NCBI RefSeq assembly: GCF_002289575.1
Contig: NZ_NTGA01000002.1
Span: 94,516-158,515 of the forward strand
Direction of reading: 5' to 3'
Source of the DNA: Dietzia natronolimnaea
GTDB lineage: Bacteria > Actinomycetota > Actinomycetes > Mycobacteriales > Mycobacteriaceae
Length of the DNA: 64,000 nucleotides
In this document: piece after piece, positions 38,402-49,998 of the stretch
Numbering within the stretch: the stretch's first letter is position 1
How the letters are laid out: every line of letters starts with the position of its first letter
Position numbers and translations under genes: made by a program
The notes under the pieces: generated by a model
Seen by the model: the letters and a program-made list of their open reading frames with translations, nothing else
The model's database searches: none
What the model was told of the DNA's origin: nothing

Positions 38402-39118
38402 GTGACCAGCATCTCGTACGACCGTGTCCCCGCCGCCGTGTGTCTCGACATGGACGGCACGCTCGTCGACACCGAGCGACTGTGGGACATCGCCGTCTAC
38501 GAACTCGCCGAGTACCTGGGCCGGCCCCTCGACGAGGAGACCCGCGAGCGGACCCTGGGAAACTCGCTCCCCGGATTCTTCGCGATCCTGGGTGAGTACA
38601 CCGGGCGGACAATCGAGGGGGCAGAGTTCGATCGACTGGCCCGCAGGCTCAACTCGCGGGTCACCGAGCTCATGCGGTCCGACATGCGGTGGCGGCCGGG
38701 CGCAGAGGAGCTGCTGGACGACCTCGCCTCGACGAACGCTCCGGTCGCCCTGGTGACCAACACGACCGCGGATGTCGCCACGGTGCCTCTGGAGTTCATC
38801 GACCGTTCGCGATTCGATGTGGTGGTGACGGGGTGCATGGTGGCCGACCCCAAGCCGGCCCCCGACCCCTATCTGCTGGCCTGCTCTCGGCTCGGGGTCG
38901 AGGCGACGGCCGCCGTGGCCGTCGAGGACTCGGTGACCGGGGCCACCGCCGCGGTCGCCGCAGGGTGCCGGGTCCTCTATGTTCCGTCCACCGACGGACA
39001 GCCGGACGTGGCCGGGGCACACACCCACCCGAGCCTGGCCGGCGTGACCGCGTCCGGTCTCACCGCCCTCACCTCGGGAACGCCCGTGGGCGTGGCTGTG
39101 GGAGAATCGGGCGCGTGA
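38402..39118 (+). CDS. HAD superfamily hydrolase, subfamily IA
   Basis: A 238-residue phosphatase-like HAD protein. Motif I is [10 protein letters not shown] with the nucleophile Asp, motif II VTNTT, motif III KPAPDPY, and motif [11 protein letters not shown]. The alpha-helical cap following motif I is typical of beta-phosphoglucomutase/phosphatase types. GTG 38402 has no good Shine-Dalgarno. The stop overlaps hisE by 4 bp. The metH-HAD-hisE-hisG order also occurs in corynebacteria, suggesting a conserved but undefined role next to histidine synthesis. Confidence 0.9.
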   Translation: MTSISYDRVPAAVCLDMDGTLVDTERLWDIAVYELAEYLGRPLDEETRERTLGNSLPGFFAILGEYTGRTIEGAEFDRLARRLNSRVTELMRSDMRWRPGAEELLDDLASTNAPVALVTNTTADVATVPLEFIDRSRFDVVVTGCMVADPKPAPDPYLLACSRLGVEATAAVAVEDSVTGATAAVAAGCRVLYVPSTDGQPDVAGAHTHPSLAGVTASGLTALTSGTPVGVAVGESGA

Positions 39119-39378
39119 AGACCTTCGACTCCCTGTTCGCCGAGCTGTCCGAGCGCATCGCCGCGCGTCCCGAGGACTCCGGCACCGTCGCCGCCTTCGA
39201 CAAGGGCGTGCACCATCTGGGCAAGAAGGTCAACGAAGAGGCGGGCGAGGTGTGGATCGCCGCCGAGTACCAGTCGGACGAGGAACTGGCCGAGGAGATC
39301 TCGCAGCTCCTCTACTGGACCCAGGTCATGATGCTCAAGCGCGGACTCGGTCTCGAGGACGTCTACCGGCATCTCTAG
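39115..39378 (+). CDS. hisE: Phosphoribosyl-ATP pyrophosphatase HisE
   Basis: An 87-residue all-helical MazG-like pyrophosphatase that hydrolyses phosphoribosyl-ATP to phosphoribosyl-AMP, the second step of histidine synthesis. Conserved metal-binding acidic motif [13 protein letters not shown] near residues 40-52, then [17 protein letters not shown] 39115 overlaps the HAD stop (GTGA). Size and order relative to hisG match M. tuberculosis Rv2122c. Translation is probably coupled to the HAD gene. Confidence 0.96.
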   Translation: MKTFDSLFAELSERIAARPEDSGTVAAFDKGVHHLGKKVNEEAGEVWIAAEYQSDEELAEEISQLLYWTQVMMLKRGLGLEDVYRHL

Positions 39379-39425
39379 CCGCCACCGCCGTCACCCCGCC
39401 CGCACCGAATCCTGGAGCCACCACC

Positions 39426-40277
39426 ATGCTGCGTGTCGCAGTGCCCAACAAGGGCGCCCTGTCCGAGTCCGCCTCCGAGATGCTCTCCGAGGCGGGGTAC
39501 CGCCGACGTACCGAGGGCAGCAAGGATCTCACGCTGATCGACCGTGAGAACGATGTCGAGTTCTTCTTCCTTCGACCCAAGGACATCGCCGTCTACGTGG
39601 GTTCCGGCCGCCTCGAGCTGGGCATCACCGGCAGGGACCTGAGCATGGACTCGATGGCGGAGGTGGACGAGCTCCTCGACCTGGGGTTCGGACACTCCAC
39701 CTTCCGGTACGCCGGCCCGGCGGGCAGTGGGTGGACCACGGACCGCCTGGCAGGGGCCCGCATCGCGACGTCGTACCCCAACATCGTCCGACAGGACCTC
39801 GAGAGGCGGGGAATCGAGGCCGAGGTCATCCGGCTCGACGGCGCTGTGGAGATCTCCATCCAGCTCGGGGTGGCCGACTGCATCGCCGACGTGGTGGGCT
39901 CCGGTCGCACTCTCAAGGTGCACGGTCTGGAGGCGTTCGGGGACATCCTGTGCGACTCCATGGGGGTGCTGATCTCGCGTGCCGGCGAGGCGATCACTCC
40001 CGCGATGGCCCAGCTGAGGGCGCGTCTCCAGGGCGTGGTCTTCGCCCAGCAGTACATGATGCTGGACTACGACTGCCCCAGGGAACTCCTCGACTCGGTC
40101 TCCGCGATCACCCCCGGCATCGAGTCACCCACCGTCTCCCCGATGGCCGATCCGGCGTGGGTGGCGGTCCGGTCGATGGTCCCGCGCAAGAAGGTCAACT
40201 CGATCATGGACGAGCTCGTCGCCGCCGGCGCCAAGGCGGTCATCGCCACGGACATCCGGTCCTGCCGCATGGGGTGA
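39426..40277 (+). CDS. hisG: ATP phosphoribosyltransferase HisG (long form)
   Basis: Committed step of histidine synthesis, condensing ATP with PRPP and feedback-inhibited by histidine. With 283 residues it is the long form, carrying the C-terminal regulatory ACT-like domain and needing no HisZ. Motifs are [24 protein letters not shown], the PRPP-binding [14 protein letters not shown] segment ([14 protein letters not shown]), and C-terminal [20 protein letters not shown] 39426 follows hisE by 47 nt. Confidence 0.96.
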   Translation: MLRVAVPNKGALSESASEMLSEAGYRRRTEGSKDLTLIDRENDVEFFFLRPKDIAVYVGSGRLELGITGRDLSMDSMAEVDELLDLGFGHSTFRYAGPAGSGWTTDRLAGARIATSYPNIVRQDLERRGIEAEVIRLDGAVEISIQLGVADCIADVVGSGRTLKVHGLEAFGDILCDSMGVLISRAGEAITPAMAQLRARLQGVVFAQQYMMLDYDCPRELLDSVSAITPGIESPTVSPMADPAWVAVRSMVPRKKVNSIMDELVAAGAKAVIATDIRSCRMG

Positions 40278-40329
40278 GCCCGCCAGTTCTGCCCGCCCGT
40301 GCGGCTCGCTCAGTTCCGATCAGTCCCGC

Positions 40330-41093
40330 TCAGACCCGTTCCACCAGAAGGGCCTGAAGCGTGTGCCCGATGGCGCCCGCCTCGTCGTAGAGGGTCCCGG
40401 ACGTGGCACCGACGCCGTCGGGGCCGATCGACGCGTCCGCGGTGACCCCGATCCATTCGCCGACGGGCCGCCGGTGGAGGTGGGTGACCAGGTCGGTGTT
40501 GAGGAACCGCCACTCGTCGGGTTCCAGAACGGCCCCGACGCCGTTCGCGATGTCGGCAACCGACATGACCCGTTCCGCCGGCGTCATCTCCTCCCCGGAG
40601 ACCAGGGGGAGGGTGGGACGGGCCCAGACGACCCCGTCCTGCGCACCGCGGATCTCCAGCGAGTCGATGTAGCCACTGGTCCACCGGTCGAAGAAGCCGC
40701 TGTCGTGATCCACCTCCGGGAGCTCGCGCGGGCGGTCGGCCGACTGCTCGACCTCGGCGGTGTCGCCGACGGCCATCCGCCAGGCGCTCGCTCTGGCGAC
40801 GATCCGGCCCCCCGCCTCGAGTTCCGCCTCGAGCAGTTGGATCCGGCGACCGGGCCGGACGATGCGGGCCCGGGTGCGGACCTCGCCCAGCGGCACGGGC
40901 CCGAGCAGGTCCACGGTGACGCGCGCGATCCTGGTCGACTTCGCACGTTCGAGACGATCCATCGCGCGGGTGAGCACGGCCGAGGGCGGGGATCCGTGCT
41001 GCAGGTCCGGACCCCAGGCGCTCACCGTGTGCGGGGTCGCCCGGAAGACCTCCCAGCCGTCATCAGTGCCCAACGGCTCGAAGTAGGCTTCCG

Positions 41094-41097
<4 letters not shown>
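40330..41097 (-). CDS. Acyl-CoA thioesterase family protein
   Basis: A 255-residue double-hotdog protein of the TesB-like/YbgC-type acyl-CoA thioesterase group. Visible features are HGSPPSAVLTRAMDRL near residue 33, ARVTVDLLGPVPLGEVRTRARIVRPGRR, and the second hotdog around LNTDLVTHLHRRPVGEWIGV with the conserved Asp/Thr. The acyl substrate is unknown. ATG 41097 overlaps the stop of the RecB-like gene (ATGA) and has GAGGAG upstream, so the two are coupled on the minus strand. Confidence 0.85.
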
Positions 41098-42920
<1,823 letters not shown>

Positions 42921-42988
42921 CCCCCGGAACCGGCGCGCACACCGGCCCGCCCCGCACCCGCCCCACACCCGGCCGCTCACCCCGGCGA

Positions 42989-42994
42989 TAGGGT
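42989..42994 (+). promoter_or_regulatory. Possible -10 box for the mpa-dop-pup operon
   Basis: TAGGGT lies about 45 nt before the mpa start and would give a leader of roughly 38 nt containing GGAGGG. No clear -35 is visible. Confidence 0.4.
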
Positions 42995-43038
42995 GGGGGC
43001 GACGACGACGAGGATGTCGTCCGCGAGTCGGAGGGCGG

Positions 43039-44748
43039 GTGATCGAGGTGACCGAGGGACGTTCCCCGGGCGAGCGGGGCGGCGACAGCGTGACGCTGGA
43101 CCGGGCCGAGCTCGCGCGATTGCGCAACGCCGTCGACGAGGGTGCGCGCACGGACCGGGAGAAGTCGGTCAAGATCGACGCCCTCGGCGCCCGCAACGTC
43201 CGACTCGCCGAACTCCTCAAGGAGTCCCGCGACGAGCTACAGGTCCTCAAAGGCGAGGTCGAGCGGCTCGGCACGCCCCCCAGTACGTACGGGATCGTGC
43301 TGCAGGACCCCGTGGACGCCGATACCGCGGAGGTCATGGCGGCCGGTCGGCGGATGCGTCTGACCCTGGCGCCCGGGATCGACCCCTCCGTCCTCGCGGC
43401 GGGCGTCACCGTCCGCCTGAACGAAGCGATGACCGTCATCGAGGCCTGCACCGGCCTCCCCGTCACCGGCGTCACCGCGGTCTTCCGGGATGTGCTGGCC
43501 GACGGGGCGCGGGCCCGCGTGGTGATGGGCAACGACGAGGAGCACGTCGTCCATCTGGCCTCCGGGTTGCGCGGAGGGCGCACCGCCGCCCACCCGGCGC
43601 CGGTGCGCCCGGGCGACGCGGTCCTGGTGGACCCCAAGGCCGCCGTGGCGTTCGAGGTCGTCCCCAAGGCCGAGGTCGACGAGCTCCTGCTCGAGGAGAT
43701 CCCGATGGTCGAGTACTCCGACATCGGCGGTCTCGGCCCGCAGATCGAACAGATCCGCGATGCCATCGAACTGCCCTTCGTCCACCACGAGCTGTACCGC
43801 GAGTTCCATCTCGCCCCACCCAAGGGCGTCCTGCTCTACGGCCCTCCAGGGTGTGGCAAGACCCTGATCGCCAAGGCGGTGGCGCACTCGCTGGCACTGG
43901 CCTCGGCGACATCGCGGGGGGAGGACGTCAGCGACGGCCGGTACCCCAATTCCTACTTCCTCTCCATCAAGGGCCCGGAACTGCTCAACAAGTACGTGGG
44001 CGAGACCGAGCGGCACATCCGGTCGATCTTCGAGCGGGCCCGGGAGAAGGCGACCGAGGGCAACCCGGTCATCGTGTTCTTCGACGAGATGGACTCCATC
44101 TTCCGCACCCGCGGGTCGGGCATCTCCTCCGACATGGAGACCACGATCGTCCCGCAGCTCCTCGCCGAGATCGACGGGGTGGAGGACCTGCGCAACGTCA
44201 TCGTGATCGGCGCCTCCAACCGGGAGGACATGATCGACCCGGCGATCCTGCGCCCGGGCCGACTCGATCTCAAGATCCGGATCGACCGCCCGGACGCCGA
44301 CGCCGCGGCCGACATCCTCGCCAAATACATCACGCCGGATCTGCGGTTCGATCCGGACGAGGTCGGTTCCGCAGGCGGCGAGGATCACGTCCGGGTCCTC
44401 ATCACCCGGATCGTCGACCGTCTCTACACGAGGGACGAGTCCACGACCTACGTGCATCTGGTCCACGCGTCCGGCCGCCGGTCGTCCCTCCACCTCGCGG
44501 ATCTGACCTCCGGGGCGATGCTGCGCAACATCGTGGACCGGGCCAAGAAGCTCGCGATCAAGGACATCGTGCACGGCACGGGGCAGGGTCTGACGACGGA
44601 CGACTTCCTCGACGCCGTCGACGCGGAGTTCGCGGAGAACACCGATCTGCCCAACACCTCCAACCCGCAGGAATGGGCGCGTCTCGCGGGAGTCCGCGGA
44701 GAACGCGTGGTCGAGGTCATCGTGCCGCACAGGGAGGACGAGCGGTGA
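43039..44748 (+). CDS. mpa: Mpa/ARC AAA ATPase, lacking the proteasome-docking tail
   Basis: Ring-forming AAA unfoldase that recognises pupylated proteins (569 residues; M. tuberculosis Mpa 609). The N-terminal coiled coil (about 20-78) would bind Pup. Two OB folds span about 80-235. The AAA domain has Walker A GPPGCGKT (Lys274), Walker [11 protein letters not shown] and [12 protein letters not shown]. After [17 protein letters not shown] the chain ends at [10 protein letters not shown]; the roughly 25-residue extension ending GQYL, which opens the 20S gate in M. tuberculosis, is absent. GTG 43039 and GTG 43048 are both possible starts. The stop overlaps dop by 4 bp. Confidence 0.95.
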   Translation: MIEVTEGRSPGERGGDSVTLDRAELARLRNAVDEGARTDREKSVKIDALGARNVRLAELLKESRDELQVLKGEVERLGTPPSTYGIVLQDPVDADTAEVMAAGRRMRLTLAPGIDPSVLAAGVTVRLNEAMTVIEACTGLPVTGVTAVFRDVLADGARARVVMGNDEEHVVHLASGLRGGRTAAHPAPVRPGDAVLVDPKAAVAFEVVPKAEVDELLLEEIPMVEYSDIGGLGPQIEQIRDAIELPFVHHELYREFHLAPPKGVLLYGPPGCGKTLIAKAVAHSLALASATSRGEDVSDGRYPNSYFLSIKGPELLNKYVGETERHIRSIFERAREKATEGNPVIVFFDEMDSIFRTRGSGISSDMETTIVPQLLAEIDGVEDLRNVIVIGASNREDMIDPAILRPGRLDLKIRIDRPDADAAADILAKYITPDLRFDPDEVGSAGGEDHVRVLITRIVDRLYTRDESTTYVHLVHASGRRSSLHLADLTSGAMLRNIVDRAKKLAIKDIVHGTGQGLTTDDFLDAVDAEFAENTDLPNTSNPQEWARLAGVRGERVVEVIVPHREDER

Positions 44749-46289
44749 CCCCGGCTGAGCGCAGCGCGTCCGACGAGGTCGCGAGAGGCCGGGTGATCGG
44801 GACCGAGATCGAGTTCGGGATCGTCGCCGTTGGTCAGCCGCTGCTCAGCTCGGTGGTCACCTCGACCCAGGTGGTCAAGGCCTACACCGACCCGGGCGGG
44901 GCAGCCGAGGTCGCCGGGGCCGCCGGGACCGCCGGGACCGCCGGCGGGACCCGCTGGGACTACGGGTCCGAATCGCCCCTCCGCGACGCCCGCGGGTTCG
45001 ATCTCGGCTCCGCCCGAGCCTACGACCCGAGCGAGTTCGGGGTGACCAACCGGGTGCTCACCAACGGCGCGCGCTTCTACGTCGACCACGCGCACCCCGA
45101 GTACTCCTCGCCCGAGGTCGATTCCCCGATCGACGCGGTGATCTGGGACAAGGCGGGGGAGCGGATCATGCACCGGGCCGGTCGTGAGTCGTCCGCCGTC
45201 GAGGGCAACGCCGAGCTCAAGCTCTACAAGAACAACGTCGACGGTAAGGGCGCGTCCTACGGCGCACACGAGAACTACCTCGTGCGCCGCGAGGTCGACT
45301 TCGACGACCTGACGATGAGCCTGGCGCCGCACCTGCTCTCCCGTCAGGTGTACTGCGGCGCCGGTCGCGTCGGTATCGGTCAGTCCGCGGAGGAGGCCGG
45401 GTTCCAGATCTCCCAACGCGCGGACTACATCGAGGTTCTCACGGGTCTCGAGACCACTCTGCGCCGCGGGATCATCAACACCCGCGACGAACCGCACGCC
45501 CCGGACGAGACGTGGCGCCGTCTCCACGTGATCCTCGGCGACGCGAACATGGCCGAGCTCGCGACGTACCTGAAGATCGGCACCACCTGCCTGGTCCTGG
45601 ACACGATCGAGGCGGGGATCGATCTGTCCGACCTGGTCCCTGTCGACCCGGTCGAGGCGGTGCACACCATCAGCCACGACCCGTCCCTCACGGCCACCGT
45701 CGCACTGCCCGACGGCCGGGCGCTCACGGGGATCGGCCTCCAGCGCGAAATCCTCGGCCGTGTGTCGGACCTGGTCGGGGACGGCACGGGGCGCCCGGGG
45801 TGGGCCGTCGAGGTCCTGGCCGAGTGGCGGGAGATCCTCGACGCACTCGAGCGGGACCCGATGTCGTGCGCCGACCGGCTGGACTGGCCGGCCAAACTCC
45901 GCCTCCTGGAGGGGTTCAGGGCACGCGACAACCTGGAATGGGACCACGCGCGACTCGCCCTCATCGACGTCCAGTACCACGACATCGACCCGGAGCGCGG
46001 ACTCTACAACCGTCTCGTGAGCAAGGGCGCCATGCGCAGACTGGTCACCGAGGCCCGGGTAGAAGCTGCGGTCACGACCCCTCCCGAGTCCACGCGGGCC
46101 TGGGCCAGAGGTCGCTTCCTGGCCGAGCTAGGCGACCGCGTCCACGCGGCGGGGTGGGATCACGTCGTCGTCGTCGACTCCCGCGGCGACCACCGTCACG
46201 TCGACCTGGCCGACCCGTACACGGGGACCCGGGCCCACTGCGACGCCCACCCGGAGTTCCTCAGCCCCGACGGCCCACCGGTCCACTGA
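44745..46289 (+). CDS. dop: Deamidase of Pup / depupylase Dop
   Basis: Glutamine-synthetase-like enzyme (514 residues) that converts Pup C-terminal Gln to Glu and also removes Pup from substrates. Catalytic N-terminal strand [12 protein letters not shown] with the two conserved Glu. Further motifs: [50 protein letters not shown] and [24 protein letters not shown]. An Ala/Gly/Thr insertion near 60-70 lies in the Dop-loop region. GTG 44745 overlaps the mpa stop (GTGA). Dop is needed here because the encoded Pup ends in Gln. Confidence 0.96.
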   Translation: MTPAERSASDEVARGRVIGTEIEFGIVAVGQPLLSSVVTSTQVVKAYTDPGGAAEVAGAAGTAGTAGGTRWDYGSESPLRDARGFDLGSARAYDPSEFGVTNRVLTNGARFYVDHAHPEYSSPEVDSPIDAVIWDKAGERIMHRAGRESSAVEGNAELKLYKNNVDGKGASYGAHENYLVRREVDFDDLTMSLAPHLLSRQVYCGAGRVGIGQSAEEAGFQISQRADYIEVLTGLETTLRRGIINTRDEPHAPDETWRRLHVILGDANMAELATYLKIGTTCLVLDTIEAGIDLSDLVPVDPVEAVHTISHDPSLTATVALPDGRALTGIGLQREILGRVSDLVGDGTGRPGWAVEVLAEWREILDALERDPMSCADRLDWPAKLRLLEGFRARDNLEWDHARLALIDVQYHDIDPERGLYNRLVSKGAMRRLVTEARVEAAVTTPPESTRAWARGRFLAELGDRVHAAGWDHVVVVDSRGDHRHVDLADPYTGTRAHCDAHPEFLSPDGPPVH

Positions 46290-46300
46290 GCACCCCGTTC

Positions 46301-46351
46301 ACACCGCCCACACCGCCCACACCGCCCACACCGCCCACACCGCCCACACCG
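46301..46351. repeat. Five-copy 9-bp tandem repeat before pup
   Basis: The unit ACACCGCCC occurs five times in exact tandem (46301-46345) plus a partial copy to 46351. It fills the 82-nt dop-pup gap and ends about 20 nt before the pup start. Confidence 0.9.
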
Positions 46352-46371
46352 ACACAGGAGCAGCCCACACC

Positions 46372-46548
46372 ATGTCCCAGATCCAGAAGAGCGCCGGCGG
46401 CGCAGGCGAGTCGGACGACGAGGCCGGGCAGGTCGCCAAGACCGCCCAGACCTCGTCCGCCGACTCACTGCTCGACGAGATCGACGACATCCTCGAGACC
46501 AACGCCGAGGAGTTCGTGAAATCCTACGTCCAGAAGGGCGGGCAGTAG
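46372..46548 (+). CDS. pup: Prokaryotic ubiquitin-like protein Pup
   Basis: A 58-residue intrinsically disordered modifier, too short for ordinary gene calling. It starts MSQIQKSAGG, is rich in Glu/Asp/Ser, and carries the helical Mpa-binding stretch around residues 34-48 (LLDEIDDILETNAEEFV). The C-terminus is GGQ, so Dop must deamidate it to GGE before ligation by PafA. CACAGGAGCAG gives an AGGAG 11-12 nt upstream of ATG 46372. pafA starts 6 nt after the stop; the prcB and prcA genes found at this point in M. tuberculosis are not here. Confidence 0.97.
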   Translation: MSQIQKSAGGAGESDDEAGQVAKTAQTSSADSLLDEIDDILETNAEEFVKSYVQKGGQ

Positions 46549-46554
46549 ACCGCC

Positions 46555-47961
46555 ATGATCCGCCGCATCGTCGGGATCGAGACGGAGTTCGGGATCACCA
46601 GCGTCGGTGGCGAGGGTGCACGCTCGCTCGGGCCCGACGAGATCGCCCGCTACTTCTTCCGTCCCGTCGTCGAACGCTGGCGCAGTTCGAACGTGTTCCT
46701 CGAGAACGGATCCCGCCTCTATCTGGATGTGGGTTCCCATCCCGAGTACGCGACCGCGGAGTGCGACGGTCTGGAGCAGATCGTCGCCCACGACAGGGCG
46801 GGGGAGCGGATCATCGACGACCTCGCCGTCCACGCCGAACAGTCGCTCGCGGCCGAGGGGATCGACGCCAAGGTCTACCTGTACAAGAACAACACCGATA
46901 CCGCGGGCAACTCCTACGGCTCACACGAGAACTACCTCCTCGACCGTTCGACCCAGGTCCGGAGCATGGCCACGACGCTGCTGCCGTTCCTGGTGAGCCG
47001 ACAGTTGATCTGCGGCGCCGGCAAGATCCTGCCCGGGACCCCGGCGGGCGTGGGCGCCGCCGAGGACGGGGAGACGACCTTCTGCTTCTCCCAGCGGGCC
47101 GAGCACATGTGGGACGGTGTCTCGTCGGCCACCACGCGATCGCGCCCGCTCATCAACACCCGTGACGAGCCGCACGCGGACTCGACCCGGTTCAGACGGA
47201 TGCACGTCATCGTGGGCGATTCCAACATGATCGAGACCACGACCCTGCTCAAGGTGGCCAGCACCCGACTGGTGTTGGAGATGCTCGAGGCCGGCGCCCC
47301 GTTGCGGGCGATGGCGATCGCCCACCCCGTCCGCGCGATCAGGGAGATCAGCCGCGACCTCACCGGGACCCGGCCGGTCGCCCTCACCGACGGCACCACG
47401 ATGACCGCCCTGGAGATCCAGCGGGAGTTCCTGGCCGCGGTCCACCGCCACCTCGGGCGTGGCGGGTGGGAGCGCGACGACCGCCCCGTCGTGGAGAGGT
47501 GCGTGACCCTGTGGGAGCGGGTCCTCGACGCGGTCGAGTCCGGCGATCACGATGCGATCGCCGGTGACATCGACTGGGCCGCGAAGCTGCGGCTGATCCG
47601 ACAGGTCCAGGGCAGGACGGGGGTCGAACTGGATCACCCACGGTTGGCCCAGATCGACCTGACCTACCACGACATCCGGCCGGGGCGCGGGCTGCACTCC
47701 GTGCTCGAACGCCGTGGTCTGGTCTCGCGGGTGGTGAGCGACCCGGAGATCGAACGGGCTCGGCAGAACGCCCCGGAGACCACCCGGGCGGCGCTGCGTG
47801 GCCGGTTCATCTCCGCCGCCACCGCGGCCCGGCGGGACTACACCGTGGACTGGGTGCATCTCAAGGTCGCCGACGGCACCCTGCCCACCGTCGCGCTCAC
47901 CGACCCGTTCGCCGCCGAGGACCCGCGTGTCGACGGCCTGATCGCCGCGCTCGGGCGATAG
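46555..47961 (+). CDS. pafA: Pup ligase PafA
   Basis: Carboxylate-amine ligase of the glutamine-synthetase fold that attaches Pup to substrate lysines using ATP (468 residues; 452 in M. tuberculosis). Motifs are [12 protein letters not shown] with catalytic Glu, [54 protein letters not shown] and [12 protein letters not shown]. It lacks the Dop-loop insertion, which separates it from Dop. It directly follows pup and precedes pafB by 10 nt. Confidence 0.97.
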   Translation: MIRRIVGIETEFGITSVGGEGARSLGPDEIARYFFRPVVERWRSSNVFLENGSRLYLDVGSHPEYATAECDGLEQIVAHDRAGERIIDDLAVHAEQSLAAEGIDAKVYLYKNNTDTAGNSYGSHENYLLDRSTQVRSMATTLLPFLVSRQLICGAGKILPGTPAGVGAAEDGETTFCFSQRAEHMWDGVSSATTRSRPLINTRDEPHADSTRFRRMHVIVGDSNMIETTTLLKVASTRLVLEMLEAGAPLRAMAIAHPVRAIREISRDLTGTRPVALTDGTTMTALEIQREFLAAVHRHLGRGGWERDDRPVVERCVTLWERVLDAVESGDHDAIAGDIDWAAKLRLIRQVQGRTGVELDHPRLAQIDLTYHDIRPGRGLHSVLERRGLVSRVVSDPEIERARQNAPETTRAALRGRFISAATAARRDYTVDWVHLKVADGTLPTVALTDPFAAEDPRVDGLIAALGR

Positions 47962-47971
47962 CGTCCTGCCC

Positions 47972-48940
47972 GTGTCCACCTCCAAGTCGCAACGGCTGGT
48001 CAACCTCGTCATCTGTCTGAGGTCGACCAACGCCTACCTGTCCGCGGGGGAGATCCGCAGGATGGTCCAGGGCTACGACGACTGCGAGAACGAGGCCGCC
48101 TACCTGAGGATGTTCGAGCGGGACAAGAGGGAACTCCGCGAAGTGGGTGTCCCCCTCGAACAGGGAGCCTCACTGGCGCCGGGGTCCCCGGCCGGGTACC
48201 GGATCCCCGCCGGTGGCTACGAGCTCCCCGAGATCACCCTCACCCCCGAACAGGCCGGAGTGCTGGCCGTGGCCTCCGAGGTGTGGCGCGAGGGGGAGCG
48301 GGCCGCCCGGGCCGACGGGGCTCTGGCCAAGCTCACCGCCGCGGGGATCGACCCGGTGCACGACGCCGGAGCGACTGTGTCGGTGGAGGACCCGGCCGAA
48401 CTCGCGGTCGCCGCGGTCGTCGCGGAGGCGGTCGCGGAGGGCCGACACCTCACGTTCTCGCACACCCCTGCCGGGGCGACCGAGCCGAGCGCCCGGAGGA
48501 TCGAACCGTGGTGGACCGGTTCCCGGCAGGGCAACTGGTACGTGGTCGGTCACGATCTCGATCGTGGCGAACCCCGCACGTTCCGCCTGGTGAGGGTCTC
48601 GGACGTCCGGGTGGGCCAGGCCGGCCGGACCGTCCCGGTTCCGCGCACCGCCGAGGTGCTGGCGCTCGTCGACGACGCCATCTCCCGCCTGAACCCGGTG
48701 GTCGAGGCCACCGTGTGGGCTGCGGACGGCCACGCCGCCGAACTCCGTGCGATGGCCCGCGACGCCGCATCCGCGCACCGGTTCGGGCGTGCGGGCGCGG
48801 ACCTGGAGGTGCGTGCCCCGCTCGGTGAGCTGTCGTCGATGGTGGCGTCCCAGGGCGCCGACGCCGTGGCCCTCCGGCCCTCCGAACTCCGCGTCCGCGT
48901 CCTGACCATCCTCTCCGCCGCGCAGGAGGCCGACCGATGA
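47972..48940 (+). CDS. pafB: WYL-domain transcription factor PafB
   Basis: A 322-residue DNA-binding regulator. The N-terminal winged helix-turn-helix (RLVNLVICLRSTNAYLSAGEIRRMV) precedes a WYL domain with GNWYVVGHD and a C-terminal WCX-like part. With PafC it forms the LexA-independent activator of the mycobacterial DNA damage response. It is encoded with pafA in actinobacteria but is not itself part of pupylation chemistry. GTG 47972 follows the pafA stop by 10 nt. pafC overlaps by 4 bp, so subunits are coexpressed. Confidence 0.93.
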   Translation: MSTSKSQRLVNLVICLRSTNAYLSAGEIRRMVQGYDDCENEAAYLRMFERDKRELREVGVPLEQGASLAPGSPAGYRIPAGGYELPEITLTPEQAGVLAVASEVWREGERAARADGALAKLTAAGIDPVHDAGATVSVEDPAELAVAAVVAEAVAEGRHLTFSHTPAGATEPSARRIEPWWTGSRQGNWYVVGHDLDRGEPRTFRLVRVSDVRVGQAGRTVPVPRTAEVLALVDDAISRLNPVVEATVWAADGHAAELRAMARDAASAHRFGRAGADLEVRAPLGELSSMVASQGADAVALRPSELRVRVLTILSAAQEADR

Positions 48941-49890
48941 CCTCCCGTGCCGTCCCACTGGCGACGCTGCTCAGCGTGGTCCCGTACTTCCACACCCGGG
49001 GCGCGGTGCACGTGGACGAGGCCGCGCGGGATCTCGGAATGACGGAGAAACAACTGCGGGACGCGCTCTGGCAACTGTGGTCCTGCGGGTTACCCGGGTA
49101 CGGGCCGGGCGACCTCATCGACCTCGCCTTCTCCTCGGAGGACCTGGACGACGCCGAACTGGTCGAGGTGACGTTCACCGCCGGCATCGATCGTCCCGTC
49201 CGGCTCACCGCGGCCGAGGCCGTCACCCTGGAGACCGGCCTCGCGATCTTCCTCGATCATCCCGAGGTGGTCGACCAGACCGCCCTGCGTGATCTCCTGC
49301 GGACCCTCCGGGCCGCAGCCGGGGTCGAGGCCCGGGCGGAGGAGCCCTCCCGCCCCGACACCCCACCGGACGCCGATGTGGTCCGCACCGCCCTCCACGA
49401 CGGACGCGCCCTGCGATTCGTCTACCACTCGGCCAGCTCGGACACCTCGACCACCCGAGTGGTCGATCCCGCTCGGCTCTCGGTGTCCGACGGACACTCC
49501 TACGTCCACGGGGTCGATCGCGGGACAGGGCAGTGGAGGACCTTCCGCACCGACCGGATGAGCGGGGTCGAAGAGGTCGGCCCGCGCCGGGCGCTCGGTC
49601 CGGAACCCCAGGACGGCGGGGCAGGCGTCCTCCTGGAACGGGCCGTCGTCCCCGCCGCGGCCGCGTGGTTCCTCGACGAGTTCGGGTTCCACGACGTGGT
49701 CCGGCGCCCCGACGGCGATCTCGACGTCTCGATCGCCTATCACGACCGGACGTGGCTGGTCAGGTTCCTGCTCGGACACGCCGACGTCGTGACGCCGTCC
49801 GACCCCGGACTGGCCGCGGAGATCGCCGACCGGGCCACCGCCGGGCTCGCGCTCTACGGGGCCCGCGACGACTCGGTGTCCTCGCCGTGA
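48937..49890 (+). CDS. pafC: WYL-domain transcription factor PafC
   Basis: Partner of PafB (317 residues). N-terminal winged helix (LATLLSVVPYFHTRGAVHVDEAARDLGMTEKQL), central WYL region around LRFVYHSASSDTSTTRVVDPARL and SYVHGVDR, and a C-terminal WCX-like extension. The WYL tripeptide itself is degenerate here (SYVHG), as is common in PafC. ATG 48937 overlaps the pafB stop (ATGA). The operon probably ends here, since tatA has its own -10 and Shine-Dalgarno 109 nt downstream. Confidence 0.92.
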   Translation: MTSRAVPLATLLSVVPYFHTRGAVHVDEAARDLGMTEKQLRDALWQLWSCGLPGYGPGDLIDLAFSSEDLDDAELVEVTFTAGIDRPVRLTAAEAVTLETGLAIFLDHPEVVDQTALRDLLRTLRAAAGVEARAEEPSRPDTPPDADVVRTALHDGRALRFVYHSASSDTSTTRVVDPARLSVSDGHSYVHGVDRGTGQWRTFRTDRMSGVEEVGPRRALGPEPQDGGAGVLLERAVVPAAAAWFLDEFGFHDVVRRPDGDLDVSIAYHDRTWLVRFLLGHADVVTPSDPGLAAEIADRATAGLALYGARDDSVSSP

Positions 49891-49962
49891 AATCCGCGTG
49901 AACCCGCTGGTCACCGCGTTCGGCGGGGGGGACCGCGCCACCGGCTGTCGTCGTGGGTGCGT

Positions 49963-49968
49963 TAGCAT
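49963..49968 (+). promoter_or_regulatory. Possible -10 box for tatA-tatC-helY
   Basis: TAGCAT lies 30 nt before the tatA ATG, giving a leader of about 24 nt that contains the GGAGGT Shine-Dalgarno (49989-49994). Confidence 0.4.
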
Positions 49969-49998
49969 GGGCGTGTTGTCACACAAACGGAGGTTGAC

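Noticed and set aside
46301..46351. CRISPR-like repeat
   Set aside because: Units are 9 bp in direct tandem with no spacers and no cas genes nearby.
46549..46554. Hidden or displaced prcB/prcA near pup
   Set aside because: The gap is 6 nt, and no open frame in 41-56 kb shows the Thr-nucleophile proteasome beta motif or an alpha-subunit N-terminus.
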